Part shown: in pieces, positions 1 to 6,601 of the stretch | Numbering within the stretch: the stretch's first letter is position 1 | Layout: the number at the start of each line of letters is the position of its first letter | Source: Rhodothermales bacterium | GTDB lineage: Bacteria > Bacteroidota > Rhodothermia > Rhodothermales > UBA10348 | Assembly (NCBI GenBank): GCA_030833605.1 | Contig: JAURGV010000100.1 | Coordinates: 1 to 8,297 of the forward strand | Length of the DNA: 8,297 nt | Reading direction: 5' to 3' | The notes under the pieces: model-generated | Database searches by the model: none | The model's input: only the letters and a program-made list of their open reading frames with translations | What the model was told of the DNA's origin: nothing | Made by a program: the position numbers and the translations under genes

Positions 1-1773
1 ATTGTAGCAAAAGCCATCAATTGCACGACGGATCCCGAGGACCGGGAAGATCCGACCGAGCCGTGCCGCCAGTGTGTTTCGTGTCTTTCGTTCGAAGAAG
101 GCCGAAACATGAACATTATTGAGATTGACGCGGCTTCGAATAACAAAGTGGAGGACATCCGCGACCTACGTGAAACGATTAGAATCCCCCCCCAATCTAA
201 TCGAATGAAGGTCTACATTATTGACGAGGTCCACATGTTGACCAATGCGGCATTTAATGCGTTGCTCAAAACGTTGGAAGAGCCGCCGCCGCATGCCATG
301 TTCATTTTTGCGACGACGGAACCGCATAAAGTGTTGCCTACCATTCAGTCACGGTGCCAGCGATTCGATTTCAGAAGAATCGCTACGCAGGAATCGGTTG
401 CTCACCTTCGTCAAATTTGTGAAACGGAAGCGATTTCAATTGATGACGAGTCGTTAATGTTGATCGCACGAAAAGGAGACGGAGCGCTACGTGACGCTCT
501 TTCTGTTTTCGATCAAGCGGTATCGTTGTGCGGAACTACCATCGTTTACGCCGACCTCATTTCAGCGCTTGGTGTTGTTGATTCAGACATTTATTTCGAA
601 GTTACAAAAAGTGTGCAAGCGGGAAGCAGTGCTTCCATGATTCGGATTGTAGATCGAGTTGTTCGTTCCGGATACGACTTACTAGAGTTTGTCGATGGAT
701 TGGCCGAGCACGTCCGAAATTTATTGGTCGCCGTATCGGTAGACGATCCCAGACTTATTGAAGCCACCGAATCCGATCAAAGGAGACTCAAGCAACACGC
801 TTCCAATTTCTCGGAATCGACCTTGCTATCCTTGATTCAAATAATAGGTGAGGTCGCGGATACACTCCGATTAGCCAGACAGCCTCGTTTAAAGCTAGAA
901 ATGGCGCTGTTGCGAATGGCAACCATTCCCAGTTCAGTAGACATTCGATCGGCTCTAGAAAAACTGGATAATCTAGAGAAGATGGCCATAACGGGTGAAG
1001 TGCAAATCGTGTCTCAGCCCCGTATTGTAGAGGTTGTGGCGCCAACGCCGCAAGCGCAGCCAACACCTCAGCCGAAACCACAAGCGCAGCCAACGCCAAC
1101 GCCAGTACAACCAGCTTTACCGGCTGAAAAAGAAACAGACCGTCCGGAAGCTGCAGCTTTCGACCTTGACAAGCTCGATCCAAGCCCGGCACCCCCTGCG
1201 CAGGAATCACCTTCGCCGACCCCGCCCAGCAGTAGTCCCGCAAGTGACGATTTATCACTCTTTTTTGCACCTCCAGCTTTAAATCGTCCAAACCCTTCAT
1301 CGAATGAACCGACCTCACAATTAGCCGATTCGGATTCCGACGAGGATGATGTTTTGGTGGCGGAGCCCGATGCTACCGGTAGTGTTGATTTGGACTCGGA
1401 TGAAATTACCCTGTTGCGTGACGCGTGGACTCACGTGGTATCCGATATCATGGATACCGAAAAACAACTTGGCTCCTTCCTGAAACAGGCTTCGATTTTC
1501 GCTTTTGACGCTAAGACCTTGTTTCTCGGCGTTCCTGACGATTTTCATGCCAAAGCGCTGCGTTCTGAACGGGTTCGCTTGATCCATAGGTTGGCTGATA
1601 AGACGGATCTCAAAATTGAACGCATCGCGTTTCGAATTGAGGTTTCAGACGTTCCGGACGACTTTACTACCGAATCAGAAGCTTCTGTTAAGGAATCTTT
1701 TGAACAATTGTGTGAAAAATACCCCGCCGTTCGAAGCTTAGTGGAGCGTTTTGGCGGGGAAATCGTATGGTGA
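1..1773 (+). CDS. dnaX: DNA polymerase III clamp-loader subunit gamma/tau, 5'-truncated by the window edge
   Basis: ATPase subunit of the clamp loader, which loads the sliding clamp at replication forks. The reading frame is open from base 1, so the gene starts upstream. The first ATG at 109 is internal, because the preceding 36 codons continue conserved sequence. The Walker A loop must lie just before the window: the visible IVAKAINC normally follows GKTT. Seen in window-codon numbering: a zinc-binding cysteine set (first Cys near codon 8, then CRQCVSC), EIDAASNNKVEDIR, Walker B IIDEVHML (Asp75-Glu76), sensor 1 in FATTEPHKVLP, the arginine finger in QSRCQRFDF, and sensor 2 in GDGALRDALS. After domain III comes a Pro/Gln/Ser-rich linker (about codons 344-430), then a folded C-terminal domain (about 450-570). 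No slippery heptamer in frame was found, so separate tau and gamma forms by frameshifting are not supported. It leads the ybaB-recR row. Confidence 0.96.
   Translation: MVAKAINCTTDPEDREDPTEPCRQCVSCLSFEEGRNMNIIEIDAASNNKVEDIRDLRETIRIPPQSNRMKVYIIDEVHMLTNAAFNALLKTLEEPPPHAMFIFATTEPHKVLPTIQSRCQRFDFRRIATQESVAHLRQICETEAISIDDESLMLIARKGDGALRDALSVFDQAVSLCGTTIVYADLISALGVVDSDIYFEVTKSVQAGSSASMIRIVDRVVRSGYDLLEFVDGLAEHVRNLLVAVSVDDPRLIEATESDQRRLKQHASNFSESTLLSLIQIIGEVADTLRLARQPRLKLEMALLRMATIPSSVDIRSALEKLDNLEKMAITGEVQIVSQPRIVEVVAPTPQAQPTPQPKPQAQPTPTPVQPALPAEKETDRPEAAAFDLDKLDPSPAPPAQESPSPTPPSSSPASDDLSLFFAPPALNRPNPSSNEPTSQLADSDSDEDDVLVAEPDATGSVDLDSDEITLLRDAWTHVVSDIMDTEKQLGSFLKQASIFAFDAKTLFLGVPDDFHAKALRSERVRLIHRLADKTDLKIERIAFRIEVSDVPDDFTTESEASVKESFEQLCEKYPAVRSLVERFGGEIVW
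1051..1094 (+). repeat. 14-bp direct repeat in the dnaX linker
   Basis: The 14-mer CAAGCGCAGCCAAC occurs at 1051-1064 and again at 1081-1094, a period of 30 nt (10 codons). Both copies encode QAQPT in the Pro/Gln-rich linker of DnaX. Further GCCAACGCC pieces lie around 1041 and 1091. This is low-complexity coding DNA, likely to vary in copy number between strains without harming the flanking domains. Confidence 0.85.
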
Positions 1774-1822
1774 ACCAAGTTTCGCCTAGCGTTCCCCTTT
1801 TAACCAACTTACCGCGTCGAAC

Positions 1823-2161
1823 ATGAGTGATGGATTGAATATGGCTGATATGTTCAGCAAAATGGCTGACATGCAGAAGAAAATGGCTGAATCTCAAAAT
1901 AATTTGAGCTCACAATCTGTTTCAGCCGAAGCGGGTGGTGGAATGGTCAAAGTCACGGCGAATGGCCTGCAACGCATTACTTCCATCAAAATTGAAAAGG
2001 AAGTGGTTGATCCAACCGACGTTGAATTGCTTGAAGACCTCATTATGGCGGGAATCAATAAAGCCCTCGAAGAAGCTGCAGGGCTTGCCAAGCAGGAAAT
2101 GGCTAAATCGGCCGGTAGCTTGCTGCCTCCAGGAATGGACCTCAGCCGATTTGGGCTGTAA
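1823..2161 (+). CDS. ybaB: YbaB/EbfC family nucleoid-associated DNA-binding protein
   Basis: Small dimeric DNA-binding protein of 112 residues, close to the usual family length. Homologues bind DNA as a tweezer-like dimer and are almost always encoded between dnaX and recR, as here. Seen: an N-terminal helix with three heptads beginning MAD/MAE (residues 7-27), the family core AGGGMVKVTANG (37-48), the helix with LLEDLIMAGINKALEEA (69-85), and the C-terminal LPPGMDLSRFG (101-111). The start at 1823 is the first ATG in frame after dnaX. ATG 1841 (giving MADMFSKMAD) is an equally good alternative, because many homologues begin close to this point and neither has a Shine-Dalgarno sequence. It lies 49 nt after dnaX and 11 nt before recR. 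The precise cellular role of this family is not settled: nucleoid organisation and a link to RecR-dependent repair have both been proposed. Confidence 0.93.
   Translation: MSDGLNMADMFSKMADMQKKMAESQNNLSSQSVSAEAGGGMVKVTANGLQRITSIKIEKEVVDPTDVELLEDLIMAGINKALEEAAGLAKQEMAKSAGSLLPPGMDLSRFGL
1841..1890 (+). repeat. Three ATGGCTGA copies at exact 21-nt spacing inside ybaB
   Basis: ATGGCTGA starts at 1841, 1862 and 1883, exactly seven codons apart. The copies encode the heptads MADMFSK, MADMQKK and MAESQNN. The period matches one turn-pair of a coiled coil, so the N-terminal helix of YbaB looks built from a duplicated heptad unit. It also puts in-frame ATGs at each repeat, which makes the true start harder to decide. 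Confidence 0.85.
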
Positions 2162-2172
2162 CGTCAATTAAC

Positions 2173-2784
2173 ATGCATTTTACCTCAGAGACGGTTGAGT
2201 CGTTAGTCGATCAATTTGCCCGTTTGCCCGGAATAGGGAGAAAAACTGCCCGCAGACTTGCTGCTTTCGTGTTAAAGCTTCCGAAATCCGAGGTTGAACA
2301 AATGGCGGCGGCTTTAATTGCCGTCAAAGAAAAGGTCATTTTTTGTACGGCCTGTTTTAACGTAACCGACAACGACCCCTGCCCCATTTGTGCTTCTTCA
2401 AAACGCAATCACGAAATTATTTGTGTCGTAGAAGAGCCCAACGATGTAATGGCCATTGAACGCACCAACGGGTTCAACGGCATCTACCACGTTTTGGGAG
2501 GAGCAATCTCTCCTTTAGATGGAATTGGCCCCGAAGACTTGCGCATTCGCGAATTGATAGCGCGCGTAGCTGGAAATAATGGTTTTGTCAAACCGACTGA
2601 ACTCATTCTTGCTGTAAATCCGAGCGTCGAGGGCGATACCACCGCCTACTACATTTCTCAGCTGGTTGCCCCTTTTGAAGTAAAAGTTACGCGGTTGGCA
2701 CAGGGTATTGCTATTGGAAGCGATCTTGAGTTTACCGATGAAGCCACGCTCACCCGCGCTTTAGAAGGACGGGTTTCGTTATAA
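2173..2784 (+). CDS. recR: Recombination mediator protein RecR
   Basis: RecR acts with RecO (and RecF) to load RecA on SSB-coated single-stranded DNA during gap repair. It is 203 residues, the normal length. Domains in order: helix-hairpin-helix with RLPGIGRKTARRLA (17-30), a four-cysteine zinc finger (Cys58, Cys61, Cys70, Cys73), then a Toprim domain (about 81-175) with VVEEPNDVMAIE, YHVLGGAISPLDGIGPEDL and NPSVEGDTTA. The end carries the conserved RLAQGIAIGSDLEFTDEATL and a final ALEGR. All key residues are present and the frame is intact. The ATG at 2173 follows the ybaB stop by 11 nt and gives the usual N-terminus. There is no Shine-Dalgarno sequence, so translation may depend on coupling to ybaB or on leader composition. 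The next gene starts only 3 nt after its stop. Confidence 0.98.
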   Translation: MHFTSETVESLVDQFARLPGIGRKTARRLAAFVLKLPKSEVEQMAAALIAVKEKVIFCTACFNVTDNDPCPICASSKRNHEIICVVEEPNDVMAIERTNGFNGIYHVLGGAISPLDGIGPEDLRIRELIARVAGNNGFVKPTELILAVNPSVEGDTTAYYISQLVAPFEVKVTRLAQGIAIGSDLEFTDEATLTRALEGRVSL

Positions 2785-2787
2785 CCG

Positions 2788-4491
2788 ATGAAGTTACTCC
2801 GTTTCAAAAAGAACCAAACGGTTGGGCTTGTTTCGACTTCCGGAAACTGGATTCTGGCGGTTTCGCTCCTGTTCATTCTGGTGGGATATGTCCTGTGGCC
2901 CTCGCTGCGGTTACTCACCGAAGGGTTCAAAATTCCGCTCCTGATTGAACTTTTTGGATCATTTTCTTCCGGCAACAGCCGTGCCCTTTTCAACTCCGTC
3001 TGGATTTCTATTTGGACGGTTGTAGGAGCCGGGTTATTGGGAACGACCATGTCGTATTTGTTTTTCAGATACGATTTTCCGCTGAAGAAAGTGCTCGTGG
3101 CCATGGCCGCCTTACCCCTTGCCCTTCCTCCCCTGGTTGGTGTTTTAGCCTTCCTATTCCTGTATGGAGAAAGTGGCATTTTACCGAGGGGCTTGCAAGC
3201 TCTTCTTGGATTAGACGGCGTACCTTTTTCGTTCCAAGGCATGTGGGCCGTTTGGTTGGTACATGTTTATTCCATGTATGTGTTCTACTACCTTTTTTGC
3301 TCCGCTTCCCTTCAAAATGTTGATCGGAGTCAAATGGAGGCCGCTTCCGACCTGGGCGCATCACCCGCCAAAGTATTTGGTTCTGTGATTCTCCCGCATT
3401 TAAAACCGTCCATTGTGAGCGCCTCGTTGTTGGTGTTTATGATTTCGATGGCTTCCTTCACCGCTCCCCTTTTGTTCGCCGGGACAGAAAATTTCCTGAC
3501 GCTCCAAATTTACAATTACAAAGTAAACGGGAATCTGGAGTATTCAGCGGCCGTGTCGATTGTCCTAACCATCATTTGCTTGGTCTTTTTGGCGCTAATC
3601 GAGGTAAATCGGAAGAAAAACCGCGTGACTACGACCTCAAAAGGCAGTGCGCCGATTTCCGTTCCGGTCCGTTCTGGATCAGCACGATTCGTCGCGTTTA
3701 CGGCAGCGGCTTTGATTATTGTCTTTTTGGCCCTTCCCATTCTGACCATCGTACTCATTTCGTTTGTGCAAGAGGGAAGCTGGACGTGGCAAGTGCTGCC
3801 CCAGGCCTATACGCTGGACAATTACCTTAACCTCTTTTCTCAGGCGGATGTCGCTGCCCCGATACAAAACAGCTTGAAAATGGCCGTTTTGGCCACGGTC
3901 GCCAACCTTCTTTTTGGGGTCGCAGCGGCTGTTTTTATTGTGAAAAGTCGCTTTCCCGGCAGAGAAATCGTGCGCTTGTTATCTATCCTCCCTTTCGCTA
4001 TTCCCGGTACGGTCATTGCGATCAATTTGATTGTAACCTTTAGCGAATCGCATCCTTTAGCCGGAGGCGCCATCTTGGTCGGAAGTTTTTGGCTGCTTCC
4101 ACTGGCCTATTTCATCCGTCACATCCCGTTAATTGTGCGATCCACAATCGCTTCGCTGGAGTCGTATGACGATCGACTTACCGATGCCTCCCAAGACCTT
4201 GGTGCAGGGGCATTCCGGACTTTTTGGACGATTGTTTTACCTTCTATTTTGCCGGGGATTTTAGCCGGGACATTGTTAACTTTCGTGACGGCCTTGGGGG
4301 AATTTGTATCCTCGATTATGCTTTACGTTTTCGACAACCGGCCTATTTCTGTCGAGATCTTGTCCCAACTTAGATTGTATGATTTTGGAGCTGCCGCTGC
4401 GTATTCGGTATTTCTGATGATCCTAATAGGTTCGGCCTCCATTTTAGCGTCGCGTTTTGGTGGATCAGCCCGATCCAGCGTTGTGAGATAA
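2788..4491 (+). CDS. ABC importer permease with two fused membrane domains (iron(III)/thiamine type)
   Basis: Inner-membrane subunit of a binding-protein-dependent ABC importer, 567 residues, with both membrane halves in one chain as in FbpB/SfuB and ThiP. Each half carries the loop that docks on the ATPase (EAA loop): MEAASDLGASPAKVFGSVILP at 183-203 and TDASQDLGAGAFRTFWTIVLP at 465-485, both with the conserved Gly. Hydrophobic segments are visible near 21-40, 68-92, 102-126, 152-174, 205-231, 252-272, 301-327, 362-386, 395-417, 424-446, 487-511 and 536-555, about 12 helices, with a basic linker around 273-300. The substrate cannot be told from the permease alone; Fe(III), thiamine and phosphonate systems share this architecture. 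The ATG at 2788 is 3 nt after the recR stop, so co-transcription and translational coupling are likely. No ATPase or periplasmic binding protein gene is in the window. Confidence 0.9.
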   Translation: MKLLRFKKNQTVGLVSTSGNWILAVSLLFILVGYVLWPSLRLLTEGFKIPLLIELFGSFSSGNSRALFNSVWISIWTVVGAGLLGTTMSYLFFRYDFPLKKVLVAMAALPLALPPLVGVLAFLFLYGESGILPRGLQALLGLDGVPFSFQGMWAVWLVHVYSMYVFYYLFCSASLQNVDRSQMEAASDLGASPAKVFGSVILPHLKPSIVSASLLVFMISMASFTAPLLFAGTENFLTLQIYNYKVNGNLEYSAAVSIVLTIICLVFLALIEVNRKKNRVTTTSKGSAPISVPVRSGSARFVAFTAAALIIVFLALPILTIVLISFVQEGSWTWQVLPQAYTLDNYLNLFSQADVAAPIQNSLKMAVLATVANLLFGVAAAVFIVKSRFPGREIVRLLSILPFAIPGTVIAINLIVTFSESHPLAGGAILVGSFWLLPLAYFIRHIPLIVRSTIASLESYDDRLTDASQDLGAGAFRTFWTIVLPSILPGILAGTLLTFVTALGEFVSSIMLYVFDNRPISVEILSQLRLYDFGAAAAYSVFLMILIGSASILASRFGGSARSSVVR

Positions 4492-4501
4492 CCCTTTTTT
4501 T
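4461..4501 (+). terminator. Weak candidate terminator: 6-bp hairpin then T7 run
   Basis: A perfect 6-bp inverted repeat, TGGATC (4461-4466) and GATCCA (4472-4477), lies inside the last codons of the permease gene. Seven T follow at 4495-4501, just after the stop codon. The 17 nt between stem and T run is too long for a classic intrinsic terminator, so the row may read through into the next gene. Called only because both parts lie at the natural end of the operon. Confidence 0.2.
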
Positions 4502-4522
4502 CGATACGATTCAATTGCACGA

Positions 4523-5671
4523 ATGAAGATTTCGATAGTCGGTTCTGGACACATGGGTTCAGCCATTGCCCACCAATTAATCTCGCACCCGGAAGTCGAG
4601 TTAATACGGATTTGCGATGCGCGAGGGACCGTTCTGGAAGCATTGCAGAAAGATTTAAACAGTCCAAAGGTTCGGATTGTAGTTGCGGATGCACGAAATA
4701 AGCGGACTCTAACCGCTGTTTTGGCCGATAGCGATTGCGTTATTGGATGTTCGACTCCAGAGGTGAATCCCTTGTTGGCTTCGATCGCCATCAATGCAGG
4801 CAGCCACTATTGTGACCTCGGATCTGCTCCTGAGATTGTTTTTGAAGAACGTAAATTGGAACGCATCGCCAAAGACAATGGCGTTTGGATCGTCCCGGGA
4901 TGCGGGTTAGATCCGGGTTTGGTCCACATGCTGTGCCATGCAGCGATCACCCATTTAGATGAACCGGAATCGGCGCAAATTTTGGTCGGAGACGTTCCCC
5001 TAGAGCCCGATCCTCCGTTTAATTTCAGAATTGGATGGTCGGCGGACAAGCTTCTGGACGACTATACGCATTCCGTTTCCATGGTCGAAGATGGTGTTTT
5101 GACATCGAAAGTCCCCTTGACGGGAATCGAACACCTTTCATTTGGAAAGGACTATTCAAATATGGAAGCGTTCTATACCTCCAGTGATTTGGAACCACTA
5201 TGGTCACTTTCGGGGAGGAAACTGAAAAACTTGTCCCATAAATCGGTTCGTTGGCCTGGACACGCCGAGCAAATGGCATTTTTGTTGGCACTGGGCTTTG
5301 GGGAAAAACGCGCGATCGACGCACAAACCCACCTAACGTATCGGGATGTGTTGGCTCGTCGATTAAAGCAACGCCTCGGTGGCCCGTTCAAGGACGTAGT
5401 TTTAGCTAGAGCGACTGCGATTGGATTAAAAGACGGAGTTCAAACCAGTTGTTCGTACGACCTGATCGACCTTTTTCATGACGAGCAAGGCGTTAGCGCG
5501 ATTCAACGTTGCACAGGCATCACGGCCGCCATTATCGCCTTGGAATTGGCAAGCGGGAAAATAAAAGGAGGAGGCGTTTCAAATCCAGAAAGCATCATTC
5601 CAATTCCTTCGTTTTTGGAAGAAGCTCGAAAAAGAGGCCTTGAATTAACGTTCACCTGTGAACCGGTCTAG
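4523..5671 (+). CDS. Saccharopine dehydrogenase / lysine 6-dehydrogenase-like NAD(P)-dependent oxidoreductase
   Basis: Cytosolic oxidoreductase of 382 residues with an N-terminal Rossmann fold. The dinucleotide loop is GSGHMGSAIA (7-16), with Asp32 after the second strand suggesting NAD rather than NADP. Other family marks are DCVIGCSTP (71-79), HYCDLG (95-100), the PGCGLDPGL turn (125-133) that opens the substrate domain, RWPGH (243-247) and CTGITAA (330-336). These match the branch of the saccharopine dehydrogenase family that includes L-lysine 6-dehydrogenase. That enzyme oxidises the epsilon-amino group of lysine to give a product that cyclises to piperideine-6-carboxylate. The true substrate cannot be fixed from sequence: saccharopine-type and carboxynorspermidine-type reactions are alternatives. 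It starts 31 nt after the permease gene, possibly as the last gene of the same transcript, and its stop is 10 nt from the convergent SDR gene. Confidence 0.85.
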   Translation: MKISIVGSGHMGSAIAHQLISHPEVELIRICDARGTVLEALQKDLNSPKVRIVVADARNKRTLTAVLADSDCVIGCSTPEVNPLLASIAINAGSHYCDLGSAPEIVFEERKLERIAKDNGVWIVPGCGLDPGLVHMLCHAAITHLDEPESAQILVGDVPLEPDPPFNFRIGWSADKLLDDYTHSVSMVEDGVLTSKVPLTGIEHLSFGKDYSNMEAFYTSSDLEPLWSLSGRKLKNLSHKSVRWPGHAEQMAFLLALGFGEKRAIDAQTHLTYRDVLARRLKQRLGGPFKDVVLARATAIGLKDGVQTSCSYDLIDLFHDEQGVSAIQRCTGITAAIIALELASGKIKGGGVSNPESIIPIPSFLEEARKRGLELTFTCEPV

Positions 5672-5683
5672 AAGGCTTGCCTT
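5672..5683. terminator. 12-nt near-palindrome between two convergent stop codons
   Basis: The bases AAGGCTTGCCTT fill the 10-nt gap between the stop of the dehydrogenase gene and the stop of the SDR gene and run 2 nt into the latter. The arms AAGGC and GCCTT are exact complements around TT (a realistic hairpin would have 4 bp and a 4-nt loop). It could act on both strands as a small terminator, but it is short and has no adjoining T run. Confidence 0.2.
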
Positions 5684-6326
5684 ACCCATCTCCAAACGCT
5701 TCATGGAGCGGTCCGTGGTTCATTTCTTTTGGGTTCGAGCACAGCGCGACGCACATCGAGGCCAATTCGGAAACTTGAACGCCGCCGGTTTCCACTGGAT
5801 CAAATAGAATCGTTGATGCTGCGATTACATGCGCCTGCAAGGGAGTTGCTGCGTATTCGGATGCTATGGACTCAACCAGGCGAATCAGCCCCGCCTTGGC
5901 CGCCGAATATCCTGCCTGTTCGCCCGCTCCTTTAACAGCGCCCTGCCTGGAAGAAAATGCAATTAGGCACCCCGAATTATCCATACGGCGCACCGATTCT
6001 CGAAAAACCAAAAAACTGGACGTGAGATTTAAATCGAGCAAGGTATTCCAGTCTGATAGCGTCGTTGATCCCAAGCTGGACATATTCCAGTACCCGACGG
6101 TGTGAATCACCACATCAGGTTTACCAAATTGAGTACAAAACAGATCAAACCCCCGTTCGACCGCATCTGGATCGGTGACGTCAACCTGAATAATCGGCCA
6201 TTCCAAATTGGAATCTGTACTCCGATCCAACCCGACAACCACATGACCCAGGTTTATAAATCGTTGTGCAATGATGCGTCCTAATCGTCCCGTGGATCCG
6301 GTAATAAGAATGTTTTTTGGCGTCAT
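5682..6326 (-). CDS. Short-chain dehydrogenase/reductase (SDR) family protein, short and atypical
   Basis: Rossmann-fold NAD(P)-dependent oxidoreductase of 214 residues; substrate unknown. Seen: cofactor loop TGSTGRLG (9-16), Asp34 after the second strand (usually NAD-preferring), the adenine-ring-binding stretch VDVTD (48-52), Asn100 in LDLNLTS, catalytic Ser at 125/126 in AFSSRQG, and Tyr140/Lys144 in YSAAK, so the catalytic set is complete. Atypical points are HTVGYW (75-80) where most SDRs have NNAG, no Pro-Gly motif after the sixth strand (IAASTILFD instead), and a short C-terminus. Classical SDRs have about 240-250 residues. ATG at 6326 is chosen as start; a TTG directly upstream (6329) would add one residue but is unlikely. 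There is no Shine-Dalgarno sequence. It is convergent with the dehydrogenase gene and divergent from sprA, so it has its own promoter in the intergenic region. Confidence 0.88.
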   Translation of the reverse strand: MTPKNILITGSTGRLGRIIAQRFINLGHVVVGLDRSTDSNLEWPIIQVDVTDPDAVERGFDLFCTQFGKPDVVIHTVGYWNMSSLGSTTLSDWNTLLDLNLTSSFLVFRESVRRMDNSGCLIAFSSRQGAVKGAGEQAGYSAAKAGLIRLVESIASEYAATPLQAHVIAASTILFDPVETGGVQVSELASMCVALCSNPKEMNHGPLHEAFGDG

Positions 6327-6386
6327 CAAAACTCGTTTTATGTGTCAACAAAGGATTTTCGTTGTTCCAAGCACTGGGTACGCTAA

Positions 6387-6411
6387 AATACCCTCGATTA
6401 TTTTGGGTATT
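6387..6411. repeat. 7-bp inverted repeat in the SDR-sprA intergenic region
   Basis: AATACCC at 6387-6393 and GGGTATT at 6405-6411 are exact complements separated by 11 nt. This could be a small RNA hairpin in the SDR leader or a binding site for a dimeric regulator. There is no T run beside it on either strand that would make it a clear terminator. Confidence 0.5.
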
Positions 6412-6493
6412 CAGGGCGTAAAAACCATACTACATGCAATGGCCTTGGAATTGCTTCTGTTCCACCATTTGCAGAACAAATCGGATGTATTTC

Positions 6494-6527
6494 GGTTAGC
6501 CGATTTGATTTAATTTGCGGGCTAACC
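6494..6527. repeat. 8-bp inverted repeat in the SDR-sprA intergenic region
   Basis: GGTTAGCC at 6494-6501 and GGCTAACC at 6520-6527 are exact complements with an 18-nt A/T-rich spacer. The arm spacing would suit a dimeric regulator, or a stem with a large loop. The spacer contains TAATTTG (6511-6517), one base short of the Bacteroidota promoter element TAnnTTTG. If that is a weak promoter, the inverted repeat would flank it like an operator; this is inference. Confidence 0.5.
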
Positions 6528-6567
6528 CGACGATATTATTTCCAATCGCGCACGTTTTTAATCAGAC

Positions 6568-6601
6568 TATCAGTGATCTATACAGTTTAATCGATACAGT
6601 T
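6568..6601 (+). repeat. Short direct repeats (TATCAGT / ATACAGTT / ATACAGTT) upstream of sprA
   Basis: ATACAGTT occurs at 6580-6587 and 6594-6601, a 14-nt period, preceded by the related TATCAGT at 6568-6574. They lie 115-148 nt upstream of the sprA start in A/T-rich DNA. Such clustered repeats can be tandem binding sites of a regulator, but three short A/T-rich words can also arise by chance. Confidence 0.4.

Noticed and set aside
1117..1134. A-rich site GCTGAAAAAGAAAC in dnaX as a possible programmed frameshift for gamma
   Set aside because: In the reading frame it reads GAA AAA GAA, which does not fit the X XXY YYZ slippery pattern, and I saw no strong stem just downstream or spaced Shine-Dalgarno-like stimulator.
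788..1318. 176-codon frame on the minus strand
   Set aside because: It lies wholly inside dnaX, mostly antisense to domain III and the Pro-rich linker, and shows no domain or sensible composition. The low-complexity linker keeps several frames open.
2658..3242. 194-codon frame on the minus strand across recR and the permease gene
   Set aside because: Antisense to two well-recognised genes, with no recognisable motifs.
6327..6365. TTGACA on the minus strand upstream of the SDR gene as a -35 box
   Set aside because: There is no matching -10 before the start codon, since it lies only about 20 nt from the ATG, and this group normally uses other promoter elements.
6271..6513. 80-codon + strand frame starting inside the SDR gene
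   Set aside because: Its first part is antisense to the SDR N-terminus. Only the piece from ATG 6340 is free of overlap, and this is reported as a weak finding instead.
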